From NCBI GenBank assembly GCA_946629475.1, contig CAMOXX010000021.1, positions 1-21,873 of the forward strand: DNA of 21,873 nucleotides, read 5' to 3'. The position numbers and the translations under genes are program-made. Position 1 is the first letter of the stretch; every line of letters begins with the position of its first letter. A model generated the notes under the pieces. It saw nothing but the letters and a program-made list of their open reading frames with translations. It did not search any database and was not told the origin of the DNA. This document shows positions 5,785-13,436 of this stretch, piece after piece. This DNA comes from an uncultured Blautia sp. GTDB taxonomy: Bacteria; Bacillota; Clostridia; Lachnospirales; Lachnospiraceae.

Positions 5785-7323
5785 ATGCAGCTGTATTCCT
5801 GGCAGAAAGCATGCCTGAACGCGTGGAAGAATAATGGATATCGGGGAATTGTAAATGTGGTTACCGGTGCGGGGAAAACCGTGTTCGCGTTAAAAGGAAT
5901 CGAAAAACTGGCAGAGCAGTTCCCGGATCTGCAGGTCAAGGTGGTTGTCCCCACCATCCCGCTTGCCAGACAGTGGAAAGAAAATCTGCTGCATCATGCT
6001 CCCTCGGAGGAATGGAGGCCCGGTTTTTTCGGAGGAGGAGTCCAGGATGATCCATCCCGCAGGGTCATGATCTATATCGTGAATTCGGCCAGGGATGCTC
6101 TGTCCGGACATATCCGAAGAGATCTTTCATTGGAGAAGCATGTTTTGCTGATCTGTGATGAATGCCATCATTACCAGAGCAAAGAAAACCGGAAGATATT
6201 TTCCTTTTTTGACGATATGGGAGAGAGAGGCGAGCTGTATCACTCCCTTGGCCTGTCTGCGACCCCGTTCGGAACGAAGGACGACCAGATCCTGACAAAA
6301 ACACTGGGAAAAGAAATATACCGGTATGACTATGATGCGGCAGCGGCGGAGGGGATTATCTCTCCTTTTTCGGTATGCGAAGTGTCGGCTTCTTTTCTGC
6401 CGGATGAACTGAGTAAATATATCGAATTGTCAGATACCGTAAGCCTGTGCTATGCCAGGCTTATAAATACCCGCAAATACCTGAAGGGACTCCCAAAAGG
6501 TGAGTTCATGAAAGCTGTCTCAAAGATGGCTGCGGAAGCAGATATGGATCCGTCTGATCCTGCTGCCGCCTTCCTGATTGCGACATTTCAGCGGAAAGAA
6601 GTCAGTAACCTGGCAGAGGCCCGGGTTTTCTGTGCTTTGTCAATCATAGAGAATCTGCGGTCATCCGACAGGGTTCTGCTGTTTTGTGAAAGAATTGAGC
6701 AGGCCGGAAAGATGGTGCGTTTTTTGAAACGGCGTTTTGGCTCCTGCTGTGAGATTTATCATTCTGAGATGTCAAAAGCTGCCCGCGACAGAGTGATGGA
6801 AAACTTTCGCAGCAGGCAGATACGGATTCTTGTGAGCTGTAAGTGTCTGGATGAAGGAATTGATGTACCGGACGCCAATGTTGCGATTGTACTCAGCAGT
6901 ACTTCAGTCAGCCGTCAGCGGATCCAGCGTCTGGGAAGAGTGATCCGTAAATCGGATCATAAGGATGCAGCTTGTTTGTACTATATTTACGTGAGGGAGT
7001 CTTCAGACGATGCGGCTTATCTGAGGGGACTCGAAGAATGCGATACTTTTTCACTGCGCTATTACAGCTCCGAGAGAGTATTTTCGGATGACCTGTATGA
7101 GTATGTTGCCGCAGGTCTTTTGCAGCGTGCCCGGGAGTCCGGTCTGCCGCCTGATCAGATAGCGGAGATCCGGCGCTGCACCCGGGAGGGCCTGGGCAGG
7201 GCAGACGTTCTGCTGCCTGACCGGGTTCAGAAGAGAAATGCACAGACAGCAGAAGGAGTTCATGAGAAGAATTACTGGAATGTTATGAGAAAAATCGGAA
7301 AAGAATACCGGCCGGAGAATTAA
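5785..7323 (+). CDS. Superfamily 2 DNA helicase (XPB/Ssl2-like, COG1061 type)
   Basis: A 512-aa helicase with two RecA-like domains. Visible motifs: Q-like head LYSWQKACL (3-11), motif I VTGAGKT (26-32), motif Ia VVPTIPLARQW (54-64), motif II DECHH (125-129), motif III LSATPFG (157-163), motif V CLDEGIDVP (354-362) and motif VI QRIQRLGRVIR (378-388), all intact. It is short for the group, with no nuclease or methylase domain attached. The start at 5785 follows GGGGAGGTG by six bases; a longer frame from 5758 would include that site. It is transcribed away from the ATPase operon from a shared control region, so it is probably the translocase of the same system. ATP-driven DNA unwinding or remodelling is expected from the family; the partnership is inferred. 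Confidence 0.9.
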   Translation: MQLYSWQKACLNAWKNNGYRGIVNVVTGAGKTVFALKGIEKLAEQFPDLQVKVVVPTIPLARQWKENLLHHAPSEEWRPGFFGGGVQDDPSRRVMIYIVNSARDALSGHIRRDLSLEKHVLLICDECHHYQSKENRKIFSFFDDMGERGELYHSLGLSATPFGTKDDQILTKTLGKEIYRYDYDAAAAEGIISPFSVCEVSASFLPDELSKYIELSDTVSLCYARLINTRKYLKGLPKGEFMKAVSKMAAEADMDPSDPAAAFLIATFQRKEVSNLAEARVFCALSIIENLRSSDRVLLFCERIEQAGKMVRFLKRRFGSCCEIYHSEMSKAARDRVMENFRSRQIRILVSCKCLDEGIDVPDANVAIVLSSTSVSRQRIQRLGRVIRKSDHKDAACLYYIYVRESSDDAAYLRGLEECDTFSLRYYSSERVFSDDLYEYVAAGLLQRARESGLPPDQIAEIRRCTREGLGRADVLLPDRVQKRNAQTAEGVHEKNYWNVMRKIGKEYRPEN

Positions 7324-7352
7324 TCCTCCGAGAGGATGGAAAGGAGCTTTGA

Positions 7353-7700
7353 ATGATTCTTCCGATTGCTGCAGCACTCGGGCTGTCTCTTGCAGTGACG
7401 GAGGCAGCCGAATTCATTGCTGCTTTTGTTCTTGGGGTCAGGAGAGAGGGCTGGCCGGTGGTTTTTCTGGTAAATCTGATGACGAACCCGCCGTATGTTC
7501 TTTTGATTCTCATACTGGGATATCTGCTCCCGAAACCAGCAATAATGCTGATTATGGTACTCTGTGAATTCGCGATTTTTATGGTGGAGGCGTTTTTGTA
7601 CCGGAAATATCTGAAAGCCTTTTCCCATCCGTACCTTTTGTCGGCGGCGGCCAACCTGGCCTCCATCGCCGCCGGCATCCTTGTATCACAGCTGCGGTGA
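7353..7700 (+). CDS. Small four-TM membrane protein of unknown function
   Basis: A 115-aa, very hydrophobic protein with about four membrane segments (roughly residues 3-25, 36-58, 60-83 and 92-112). A polar motif LMTNPPYV sits in the second segment and an acidic EF/E pattern (CEFAIFMVEAF) in the third. The start is supported by AAAGGAG seven bases upstream. It begins 29 bases after the helicase stop in the same direction with no clear terminator between, so it may be read from the helicase promoter. I do not recognise the family. Whether it belongs to the ATPase/helicase system or is only a neighbour cannot be decided here. Confidence 0.8.
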   Translation: MILPIAAALGLSLAVTEAAEFIAAFVLGVRREGWPVVFLVNLMTNPPYVLLILILGYLLPKPAIMLIMVLCEFAIFMVEAFLYRKYLKAFSHPYLLSAAANLASIAAGILVSQLR

Positions 7701-7718
7701 TATGTTCTGGCCTTGCAA

Positions 7719-7731
7719 CTGTTCCGAACAG
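7719..7731. repeat. Short palindrome CTGTTCCGAACAG
   Basis: A 13-base palindrome with six-base arms lies between the small membrane protein and the AAA-ATPase-like remnant, six bases upstream of its -35 box. The same arms recur at 21378-21390 (CTGTTCTGAACAG). It could be a regulator site or a small hairpin; the order GTTC-N-GAAC is opposite to the Gram-positive LexA box, so it is not an obvious SOS box. Confidence 0.35.
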
Positions 7732-7736
7732 ATACC

Positions 7737-7765
7737 TTGTCCCTTTGTCTGACAAGTGTTATACT
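7737..7765 (+). promoter_or_regulatory. Promoter of the AAA-ATPase-like remnant
   Basis: TTGTCC (7737-7742), a 17-base spacer and TATACT (7760-7765), preceded by TG one base upstream, make a good extended -10 sigma-A promoter. The A-G-rich ribosome site AAAGGGGG and the ATG at 7795 follow at normal distance, so the shortened gene is probably still expressed. Confidence 0.7.
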
Positions 7766-7794
7766 TTTAGCAGATCATCGAAAGGGGGAAAACC

Positions 7795-8382
7795 ATGGGA
7801 ATCTATTTGAATCCGGGCAATGCTGCGTTTACAGATATCCGAAATGATGTATATGTGGACAAAAGCGGTTTGATCGAACGGATCAATCAGTCTGTCAATA
7901 CTCCCCGGCGCCTTTCGTGCGTTAGCCGCCCACGACGCTTCGGCAAATCCTTTGCTGCTCAGATGCTCTGTGCTTATTACGATTGTTCCTGCGATTCTTC
8001 CGCTCTTTTTGAAGATCTGGAAATAGCCGAAATGCCTTCTTTCAGAGAGCATTTGAATCACTACAATGTGATTTATGTGGATATAACAGGCGCTGCTCCT
8101 TATACCAATCATTACAAGACGCTGATTCCGTTTCTCTCTGAAAATATAACACGTGAGATAATGGAAATTTTTCCCGGAGTGAAAAAGGGGGCATCCTTAC
8201 CTGAGACACTGGTCAATGCTGCTTCTCTCAATGGTAATAAGTTTATCATGATCGTTGATGAGTGGGATGCGCCGCTCCGGGACTATAGAGGGGAGATCCT
8301 GCTGGTAGGAATCTCCTATAATAAAGAAATCGAAGCCGGAAGAAGAAAGTACGATTGTATTATCGAGCCGCTTGTTCATTAA
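7795..8382 (+). pseudogene. AAA-ATPase-like/PDDEXK family protein with large internal deletion
   Basis: A 195-aa remnant of the large clostridial and Bacteroidetes AAA-ATPase-like (PF09820) plus PDDEXK_9 family, normally about 500-570 aa. Residues 1-160 keep the N-terminal ATPase part: the YVDKSGLI head, Walker A RPRRFGKS (45-52) and Walker B IMIVDEWD (151-158). At about residue 163 the sequence jumps directly to YRGEILLVGISYNKE...YDCIIE, which resembles the last strand region that closes the PDDEXK nuclease domain. About 330-370 residues, including the rest of the ATPase and the nuclease active site, are missing, yet the frame is preserved. Promoter and ribosome site are intact. The protein may be a residual ATP-binding fragment or non-functional. 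Confidence 0.75.
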
Positions 8383-8411
8383 ATCCTTTAGAGCAGAGAA
8401 AGGAGATTCTC

Positions 8412-9515
8412 ATGAAAAAAGCATTCTCTCTCATTGCCATAGTCATGCTTGTTTCCGTGCTGATGACAGGAACCGCGTTTGCGGATGCCATGGTCTACTA
8501 CTCGGATGAACACGGGGCGGACTATTATGTGACGGTATCCGCATCGGACGGCGGCTGTAATTTCCGCTACGGCCCCGGTGTGGAATACGGCCAGATTATT
8601 GCGAATATGATCCCGAACGGGACGGTGCTTCATGTGACCCGTGAGGCGTCGGCCTCGAACGGAAGGCCGTGGGGATATGTCGAATATAACGGAATGTGGG
8701 GTTGGATTGCCCTCTCCGAGGTTTCCGTGACGGCCAGCCCTTCATCAGGAGGTTCTGCTCCGGCTTCATCTTCCCCGACGAGGGCCAGCTATGATGTGCG
8801 TGTTGCGGCATCGGACGGCGGCTGCAATATCCGATATGGCGCGGGTGTTTCGTTTGACCGCCTTATGAACAGCATGATTCCGAACGGCGCGGTGCTCCAT
8901 ATTTACTGGGAGGAAACAAACAGCAGCGGCGTTACGTGGGGATTTACCTCCTACAACAATATGAACGGCTGGATTGCGCTGACAGAAGTCGAAGTCGTAA
9001 ACGCTTCCTCGACGGTATCGGACGTCAATTACCGGATCAAAGCCGCAGCGCCGGACGGCGGAATCAATCTTCGCGAGGGAGCCGGAGTGGATTATGGGAT
9101 TCTTCTGGACCATATGATTCCGAACGGGACGATTCTTTCTATTACACGTGAGACAAGGGCTGCATCGAACAGCCGTTTCTGGGGATACACAACCTATGAG
9201 GGAAAATCCGGGTGGGTGACCCTGGAAGAAGTGACTCCGGTGGCGGAGGTAATGACAGGCAGTACCTCCAGCCAGGCGACCACATCCGGAGGGGCTGTCG
9301 GTAAGGCGATTTTAGAGAACGAGGCATCCGACGGCGAACAGGGCGGAAAGATGCTTACCGCCTCTGTTCAGACAGGCCGCCTTCGCCCCGGGTTTGTTCT
9401 GCAGCTGATCCTGACTGCTGTATTTGTGGCGGGCATTGCATCAGGCGCGGCCTGCATTCTGCGAAGAAAATGTACGGAGAACGATGAGAAGCCCGGCCAT
9501 GGAGACCGCACATAA
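8412..9515 (+). CDS. Surface protein with signal peptide, three SH3b domains and C-terminal TM anchor
   Basis: A 367-aa exported protein. Residues 1-24 form a signal peptide (AFA cleavage). Three bacterial SH3 repeats follow at about 38-104, 127-195 and 206-274, each with the pattern ASDGGxNxRxGxGV...MIPNGTVL...WGY...GWIxLxEV. A serine/threonine-rich linker (275-325) leads to one membrane helix (about 329-350) and a short charged tail, so the SH3 domains face outside. SH3b domains usually bind peptidoglycan or wall peptides; no catalytic domain is attached, suggesting a wall-sensing or tethering role. The start at 8412 follows AAAGGAG; the longer frame from 8355 overlaps the preceding remnant. 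The 3' end overlaps the convergent MFS gene by 75 bases. Confidence 0.9.
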   Translation: MKKAFSLIAIVMLVSVLMTGTAFADAMVYYSDEHGADYYVTVSASDGGCNFRYGPGVEYGQIIANMIPNGTVLHVTREASASNGRPWGYVEYNGMWGWIALSEVSVTASPSSGGSAPASSSPTRASYDVRVAASDGGCNIRYGAGVSFDRLMNSMIPNGAVLHIYWEETNSSGVTWGFTSYNNMNGWIALTEVEVVNASSTVSDVNYRIKAAAPDGGINLREGAGVDYGILLDHMIPNGTILSITRETRAASNSRFWGYTTYEGKSGWVTLEEVTPVAEVMTGSTSSQATTSGGAVGKAILENEASDGEQGGKMLTASVQTGRLRPGFVLQLILTAVFVAGIASGAACILRRKCTENDEKPGHGDRT

Positions 9516-10649
9516 AAAGCAAAGTCCGATCGGGCTCCCGAACCAGTGAATGCCAAAAAGCATGGCGGGCAGGGTGCCCAGAAAAAGAGCAAGCATCAAA
9601 ACACCAAAAGCAAAGCCGCTGTATCCCGGTATCTGTTCTGCCAGCATGCTGAGAGTCAGCGGCATTGTCATGTTAAAGAAAAAGATGGAGATGCAGCCGC
9701 ACACGGGACTTTCAAAAGAAAACAGCGCAGTGATCCCGGCAATTCCGAGGGATAAAAGGACCGCCGTCCGAAGGCCGGCCCTGTCCGCAAGAATCCCTCC
9801 GGAGAATTTTCCTCCCGCGATGCACAGCGTAAAAATGAGTCCCGGCAGAAAGCCGGCTTTCCAGGAATATGTGGTCAGCCCGCCGTAATAGGAGCGTATA
9901 AATACAACCGTAAACAGAATCACGCATGCAGAAACCGAGAGCATACGGAATCGATGTGCGGGAGAGATACCTGCAGGCAGGGGATTGTCCTGATGCACGG
10001 AAGAGATATTGGCAGGCAGGGGATCGTCCTGTTGCGCGGGAATGATTTCCTGAGCGCCGGTAAGGTGATTATCATCTTTCCTGGCGGCGTACAGGCCGAG
10101 GAAAGCCAGAACCGCGGCACTGGCAAACATCGCTGCGACGAATAGATTCCAGAGGGGCAGGAACTGCTTTCCCCACACTGTGCCGAGGTACACACCCACC
10201 GCCCCGGTTGAGATAAAGATGCCCGGGGATGCAAAATGTCCTTTGCTCTCAAAAAGCACCTCCATGCCTGCTCCTACATGGAACATTCCGTTTCCGACCC
10301 CGATCATAGTGACCATGGCAAGGGGAGCGCGGAACAGGAAGTATCCGCTCCCGACAAGCAGGCATCCGGCGGATGAAACCAGAAGGCGCAGGAGCACCGC
10401 ATTCCGGCTGCTCACTTTATGCACAAGCCGGTCCGCTGCAAAGCCCACAGCCGCGGGCAGGGCAAAGGCGCAGAAATTGTAGAGTATAACGTATGTAAGG
10501 AAGTCCTGCGCAGTTACGGACATCGGGAAGACGACCGCGTTCATAAAATAGATGCAGGAGAGATCCACAAGAAAATGGATCAGGGAGGAGAGGGCCAGAA
10601 TGACGCGGCCGGACATGGGAGTCCGGCCGCTGAATGTGTGAGCTGTCAT
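9441..10649 (-). CDS. Major facilitator superfamily transporter
   Basis: A 402-aa polytopic membrane protein with about 12 hydrophobic segments. Features typical of the superfamily include the loop 2-3 region GFAADRLVHKVSSR after the second segment and a matching GGILADRAGLR in the second half. The substrate is unknown. The central cytoplasmic loop carries a 13-residue tandem duplication (QQDDPLPANISSV / HQDNPLPAGISPA; DNA 9959-10036). The chosen start (10649) has AAGGAAGG about 14 bases upstream, rather far; ATG at 10616 is an alternative but lacks a site. It lies 74 bases downstream of the YfhO-like gene on the same strand, so a joint transcript is possible. Whether it moves a precursor or product of the glycosylation system is speculation. 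Confidence 0.85.
   Translation of the reverse strand: MTAHTFSGRTPMSGRVILALSSLIHFLVDLSCIYFMNAVVFPMSVTAQDFLTYVILYNFCAFALPAAVGFAADRLVHKVSSRNAVLLRLLVSSAGCLLVGSGYFLFRAPLAMVTMIGVGNGMFHVGAGMEVLFESKGHFASPGIFISTGAVGVYLGTVWGKQFLPLWNLFVAAMFASAAVLAFLGLYAARKDDNHLTGAQEIIPAQQDDPLPANISSVHQDNPLPAGISPAHRFRMLSVSACVILFTVVFIRSYYGGLTTYSWKAGFLPGLIFTLCIAGGKFSGGILADRAGLRTAVLLSLGIAGITALFSFESPVCGCISIFFFNMTMPLTLSMLAEQIPGYSGFAFGVLMLALFLGTLPAMLFGIHWFGSPIGLCFLCAVSMAGLLIVLRTFSSQNAGRA
9959..10036. repeat. 39-bp tandem duplication inside the MFS gene
   Basis: Two in-frame 39-base units (9959-9997 and 9998-10036) share the core GGCAGGGGAT(T/C)GTCCTG and encode 13 residues each in the central loop of the transporter. The copies differ at several bases, so the duplication is not very recent. 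The loop location makes it tolerable for folding. Confidence 0.7.
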
Positions 10650-10723
10650 AGGTGCGTCTGTTTCCTTCCTTTGGAAGATACAAAATGTTCAGTGTTTGTA
10701 TCTGTGAAGATTCTGAACAGATA

Positions 10724-13414
10724 TCAGTGCTTTTTATAGCGCCGCCTCTGAGCGGGCGCTCTTTTTTTCGTTTCGGGCTGCCATGCGCGGAAACGGCAGT
10801 ATGCGATAAAGAACAGTATGCCGAGAACCGAGCAGACCACGGCCGGAACGATGTGGGGCGAATGATAGGTGAGGACAATTTCGTGCGTTCCTGCCGGAAT
10901 CGAAAGCCCCAGGAGTCCGTCGTTTCCGACCCCGATCGTTTCGGACTCCGCGCCGTCCACCGAAGCGCTCCAGCCCGGAAGATAGGGGATGGAGGTGAGA
11001 AGGGTACATGCCTCCTTCGCGTCGGCGGTCCCTTCGATGCGGGTATCCGAAAAACTGGTAATCTGAAGCGGGTTTTTATTCAGCTTTTCGTAGGCCTGCT
11101 GAAAAACATCGTCATGGTAGCTCGCGGCAAAGAGCTTTACTGTACCGTTATCGCGGTATTTCTTTTCAAACTCACCTCTTCTGGTCAGGCTGAAATCGAT
11201 TACGATCCTCTCGCCCTCCGAGACATGGCCGATATCGATCAGGCTGCGTCCTGCCGACAGCTCACGGTCTTCACGCACGGAGTTTGTTGAGTAGATGAAG
11301 CGGCTGGCATTGTCCGCATCCACATAAATGTAGATATACTGATCGCTGTCCGAGACAAATTCGGCATGCACGGCAGGCTCTTTAGTGAGGTCGCCGGGAT
11401 CCGGAAGGGTGTAGGATATATCGTTTACCGCACCGTTTTCGGTAACGTCCATGTTTTCGGTCGTAAACGAAGAGGGCTCAATGAGTGTGAACATGTCGTC
11501 TGTGATTCCCGCCGCAGTATGCAGAAAGCTGTTCTGCACATCAAACGGCTGCGTTCCTTCGGTGTTCCAGTTCCGGATTCCGCTGTCTACAAGAAAACCG
11601 AGGGGCCAGACCCTGTCATTCCGGTAGACCCAGATGGAATCAAACTGGTTGTCAAAGGAATATTTGAAAGCCTGTGCCGCGGGCGGAAATTCTCCGTCCC
11701 GGTTCATGACATACCGGACATCAAAGATGGCGTCGATCAGTGCGGTAGGGTCGTAGTAGCGGTAGCTGTTTCCGGTTGCGGCGACACCAAGATGCTCCAT
11801 CAGGGCGGAGATTCCGCCGGGCGCAACCGAGGAAAACTGGGAGAATCCGTTAAAATGGTAGAGCGAACCTTCATTGATTGTGATGAAGCGCCGGAACTCG
11901 GTCCGGAAAAATTCACCACGCTGCTGTTCGTCCATATAATCCAGCGCACGGTCCGTATCGCTGAGGTACGCGACGTATTCTGCCCGGTCTCCCGTATCGT
12001 TCAGATTCTGGTACATCGAGAACGAGCATTCAAAAATCACCAGAAGCAGCAGGAGGGGTGTCAGAAGCCGCGTATGAATGTTTCGAACCATCAGTGAGAG
12101 TATGACCAGATACACAACAATCAGGATAATGTTGAGGACCAGATCGCTTTTCGAAAGAACATGATCGATCTCGTCGACATGCTTTATAACCACCGTCTCG
12201 TATACCAGAATCAAGGCAGTCCCGACGAAGGAAGCAATAAAACTGAATCGGATTTTTCCTCCTTCCCCTGCCTCCTCATATCCGCGGTACGCAAGCAGCA
12301 GCAGGATAAAGCTGTAGACAAAGGTAAAGCGGTGAGGCAGGTTGGCCGGAAAGTGAAAGCCGTGAATCAGATAGTCCAGCGGTTTGATGCAGCAGCAGAG
12401 GAGCATGAACACAAGGAACAGGGTGTAGAGGATTTTCTCCTTACGGGCTGTTTTTTTGCTGCTGAAAAAGAACGGCAGCAGGGTCAGGGTCAGAACTCCG
12501 GTGAAAATGTTCGGCATATCCTCATTCCGGGAGAGCACCGATGCGCGTGCTCCGAGAAAGTGGGCGCTGACCAGCTGCCACACGCCGGGATATACCTTGA
12601 ATTCCGGGAAGGATGAGCTGCTGACGGTAGTGTTCTGGAGTGCTTCTGCGACCGGCGCCAGGATCACCATGGCGGAGACCGCGCACAGCAGGGATACAAA
12701 AATAAACCGTCCGGTGTTCCAGAGTACCTGGCGGATATCCTTCGGAAGGGAATACCTGCTCAGAGTAAACACAATGTAATACATTGATATCATGATGCAC
12801 ACGAGCACGGCCAGATAAAAGTTTACGACCATGGTCAGGAGCAGGCTGATATAGTAGAGAACAACGCGGTTTTCGCTGATCAGGCGCTCCGCGCCGAGGG
12901 CAACCAGCGGGAAAAGCACGACCGTGTCCATCCACATGATGTTCCAGTAGTAGCATGTGACAAACGCGCAGAAGCCGTAAAGCAGACCGAAGACAAGAAT
13001 CGACAGGTCATTCTTCTTAAAATGTTCCCGGAGATAGAAGGTAAATGAGGCGCTGCACGAGCTCACCTTCAGCAGGATGATAAAGGCAACTGCCTCCGAG
13101 ATCATATGCCGCGGAAACAGAAAATAAATCAGGTTGAAGGGGGATGTCGTGTAATAGGCCGTCTGGGACAGAAAGTCCTTTCCCAGGCCGCTCTCCCAGC
13201 TGTAGATCAGGCTTTTTCCGGTGACAAGGCGGCTCCGGAATTCCTCGAGATAAGGGGCGTACTGATGAAACAGGTCGACCCTCAGGATTGTACGGCCGCC
13301 GAAGGGCCAGATGCCGCGGGCAATGCAAACTCCGAGGAAGATCAGGGCACTGATCAGGAAGGAAGCATATATATAACGGCAGCTGTGCAGGTGCTGTTTG
13401 AGACGATGAGACAT
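10724..13414 (-). CDS. YfhO-family membrane protein (polymer glycosyltransferase)
   Basis: An 896-aa membrane protein of the YfhO family (PF09586, GT-C-like fold). The N-terminal half has many membrane segments and the characteristic early loop with acidic residues (RTILRVDLFHQYAPYLEEF, about 42-60); a soluble extracellular domain follows from about 480 to 850, then a last membrane helix near 857-875 and a basic tail. In Bacillus and Listeria, YfhO/GtlB proteins move a sugar from undecaprenyl phosphate onto lipoteichoic acid outside the membrane. The gene starts 22 bases after the GT2 gene, with AGAGAGGAA upstream, forming the expected operon. The acceptor polymer here is unknown. The length is normal and no disruption is visible. 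Confidence 0.88.
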   Translation of the reverse strand: MSHRLKQHLHSCRYIYASFLISALIFLGVCIARGIWPFGGRTILRVDLFHQYAPYLEEFRSRLVTGKSLIYSWESGLGKDFLSQTAYYTTSPFNLIYFLFPRHMISEAVAFIILLKVSSCSASFTFYLREHFKKNDLSILVFGLLYGFCAFVTCYYWNIMWMDTVVLFPLVALGAERLISENRVVLYYISLLLTMVVNFYLAVLVCIMISMYYIVFTLSRYSLPKDIRQVLWNTGRFIFVSLLCAVSAMVILAPVAEALQNTTVSSSSFPEFKVYPGVWQLVSAHFLGARASVLSRNEDMPNIFTGVLTLTLLPFFFSSKKTARKEKILYTLFLVFMLLCCCIKPLDYLIHGFHFPANLPHRFTFVYSFILLLLAYRGYEEAGEGGKIRFSFIASFVGTALILVYETVVIKHVDEIDHVLSKSDLVLNIILIVVYLVILSLMVRNIHTRLLTPLLLLLVIFECSFSMYQNLNDTGDRAEYVAYLSDTDRALDYMDEQQRGEFFRTEFRRFITINEGSLYHFNGFSQFSSVAPGGISALMEHLGVAATGNSYRYYDPTALIDAIFDVRYVMNRDGEFPPAAQAFKYSFDNQFDSIWVYRNDRVWPLGFLVDSGIRNWNTEGTQPFDVQNSFLHTAAGITDDMFTLIEPSSFTTENMDVTENGAVNDISYTLPDPGDLTKEPAVHAEFVSDSDQYIYIYVDADNASRFIYSTNSVREDRELSAGRSLIDIGHVSEGERIVIDFSLTRRGEFEKKYRDNGTVKLFAASYHDDVFQQAYEKLNKNPLQITSFSDTRIEGTADAKEACTLLTSIPYLPGWSASVDGAESETIGVGNDGLLGLSIPAGTHEIVLTYHSPHIVPAVVCSVLGILFFIAYCRFRAWQPETKKRAPAQRRRYKKH
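10738..10768 (+). terminator. Terminator-like hairpin on the plus strand inside the 3' end of the YfhO gene
   Basis: AGCGCC (10738-10743) and GGCGCT (10755-10760) can pair around an 11-base loop and are followed by C and seven T. Read rightward it looks like a weak intrinsic terminator, antisense to the coding strand, and could stop read-through from the SH3b gene into the YfhO/GT2 operon. It may also be a coincidence of the lysine/arginine-rich coding end (KKRAPAQRRR). Confidence 0.3.
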
Positions 13415-13436
13415 GTTGACAGTTCCTCTCTTTGTT

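Noticed and set aside
2299..7323. Full BREX or DISARM locus
   Set aside because: No PglX methylase, PglZ, BrxL/Lon or nuclease is present in the window; only the ATPase and helicase types are shared.
7719..7731. SOS (LexA) box
   Set aside because: The Gram-positive box is GAAC-N4-GTTC; here the halves are in the opposite order with a one-base gap.
11366..12097. 243-codon rightward frame opposite the YfhO gene
   Set aside because: A shadow of a well-supported membrane protein; no promoter or ribosome site.
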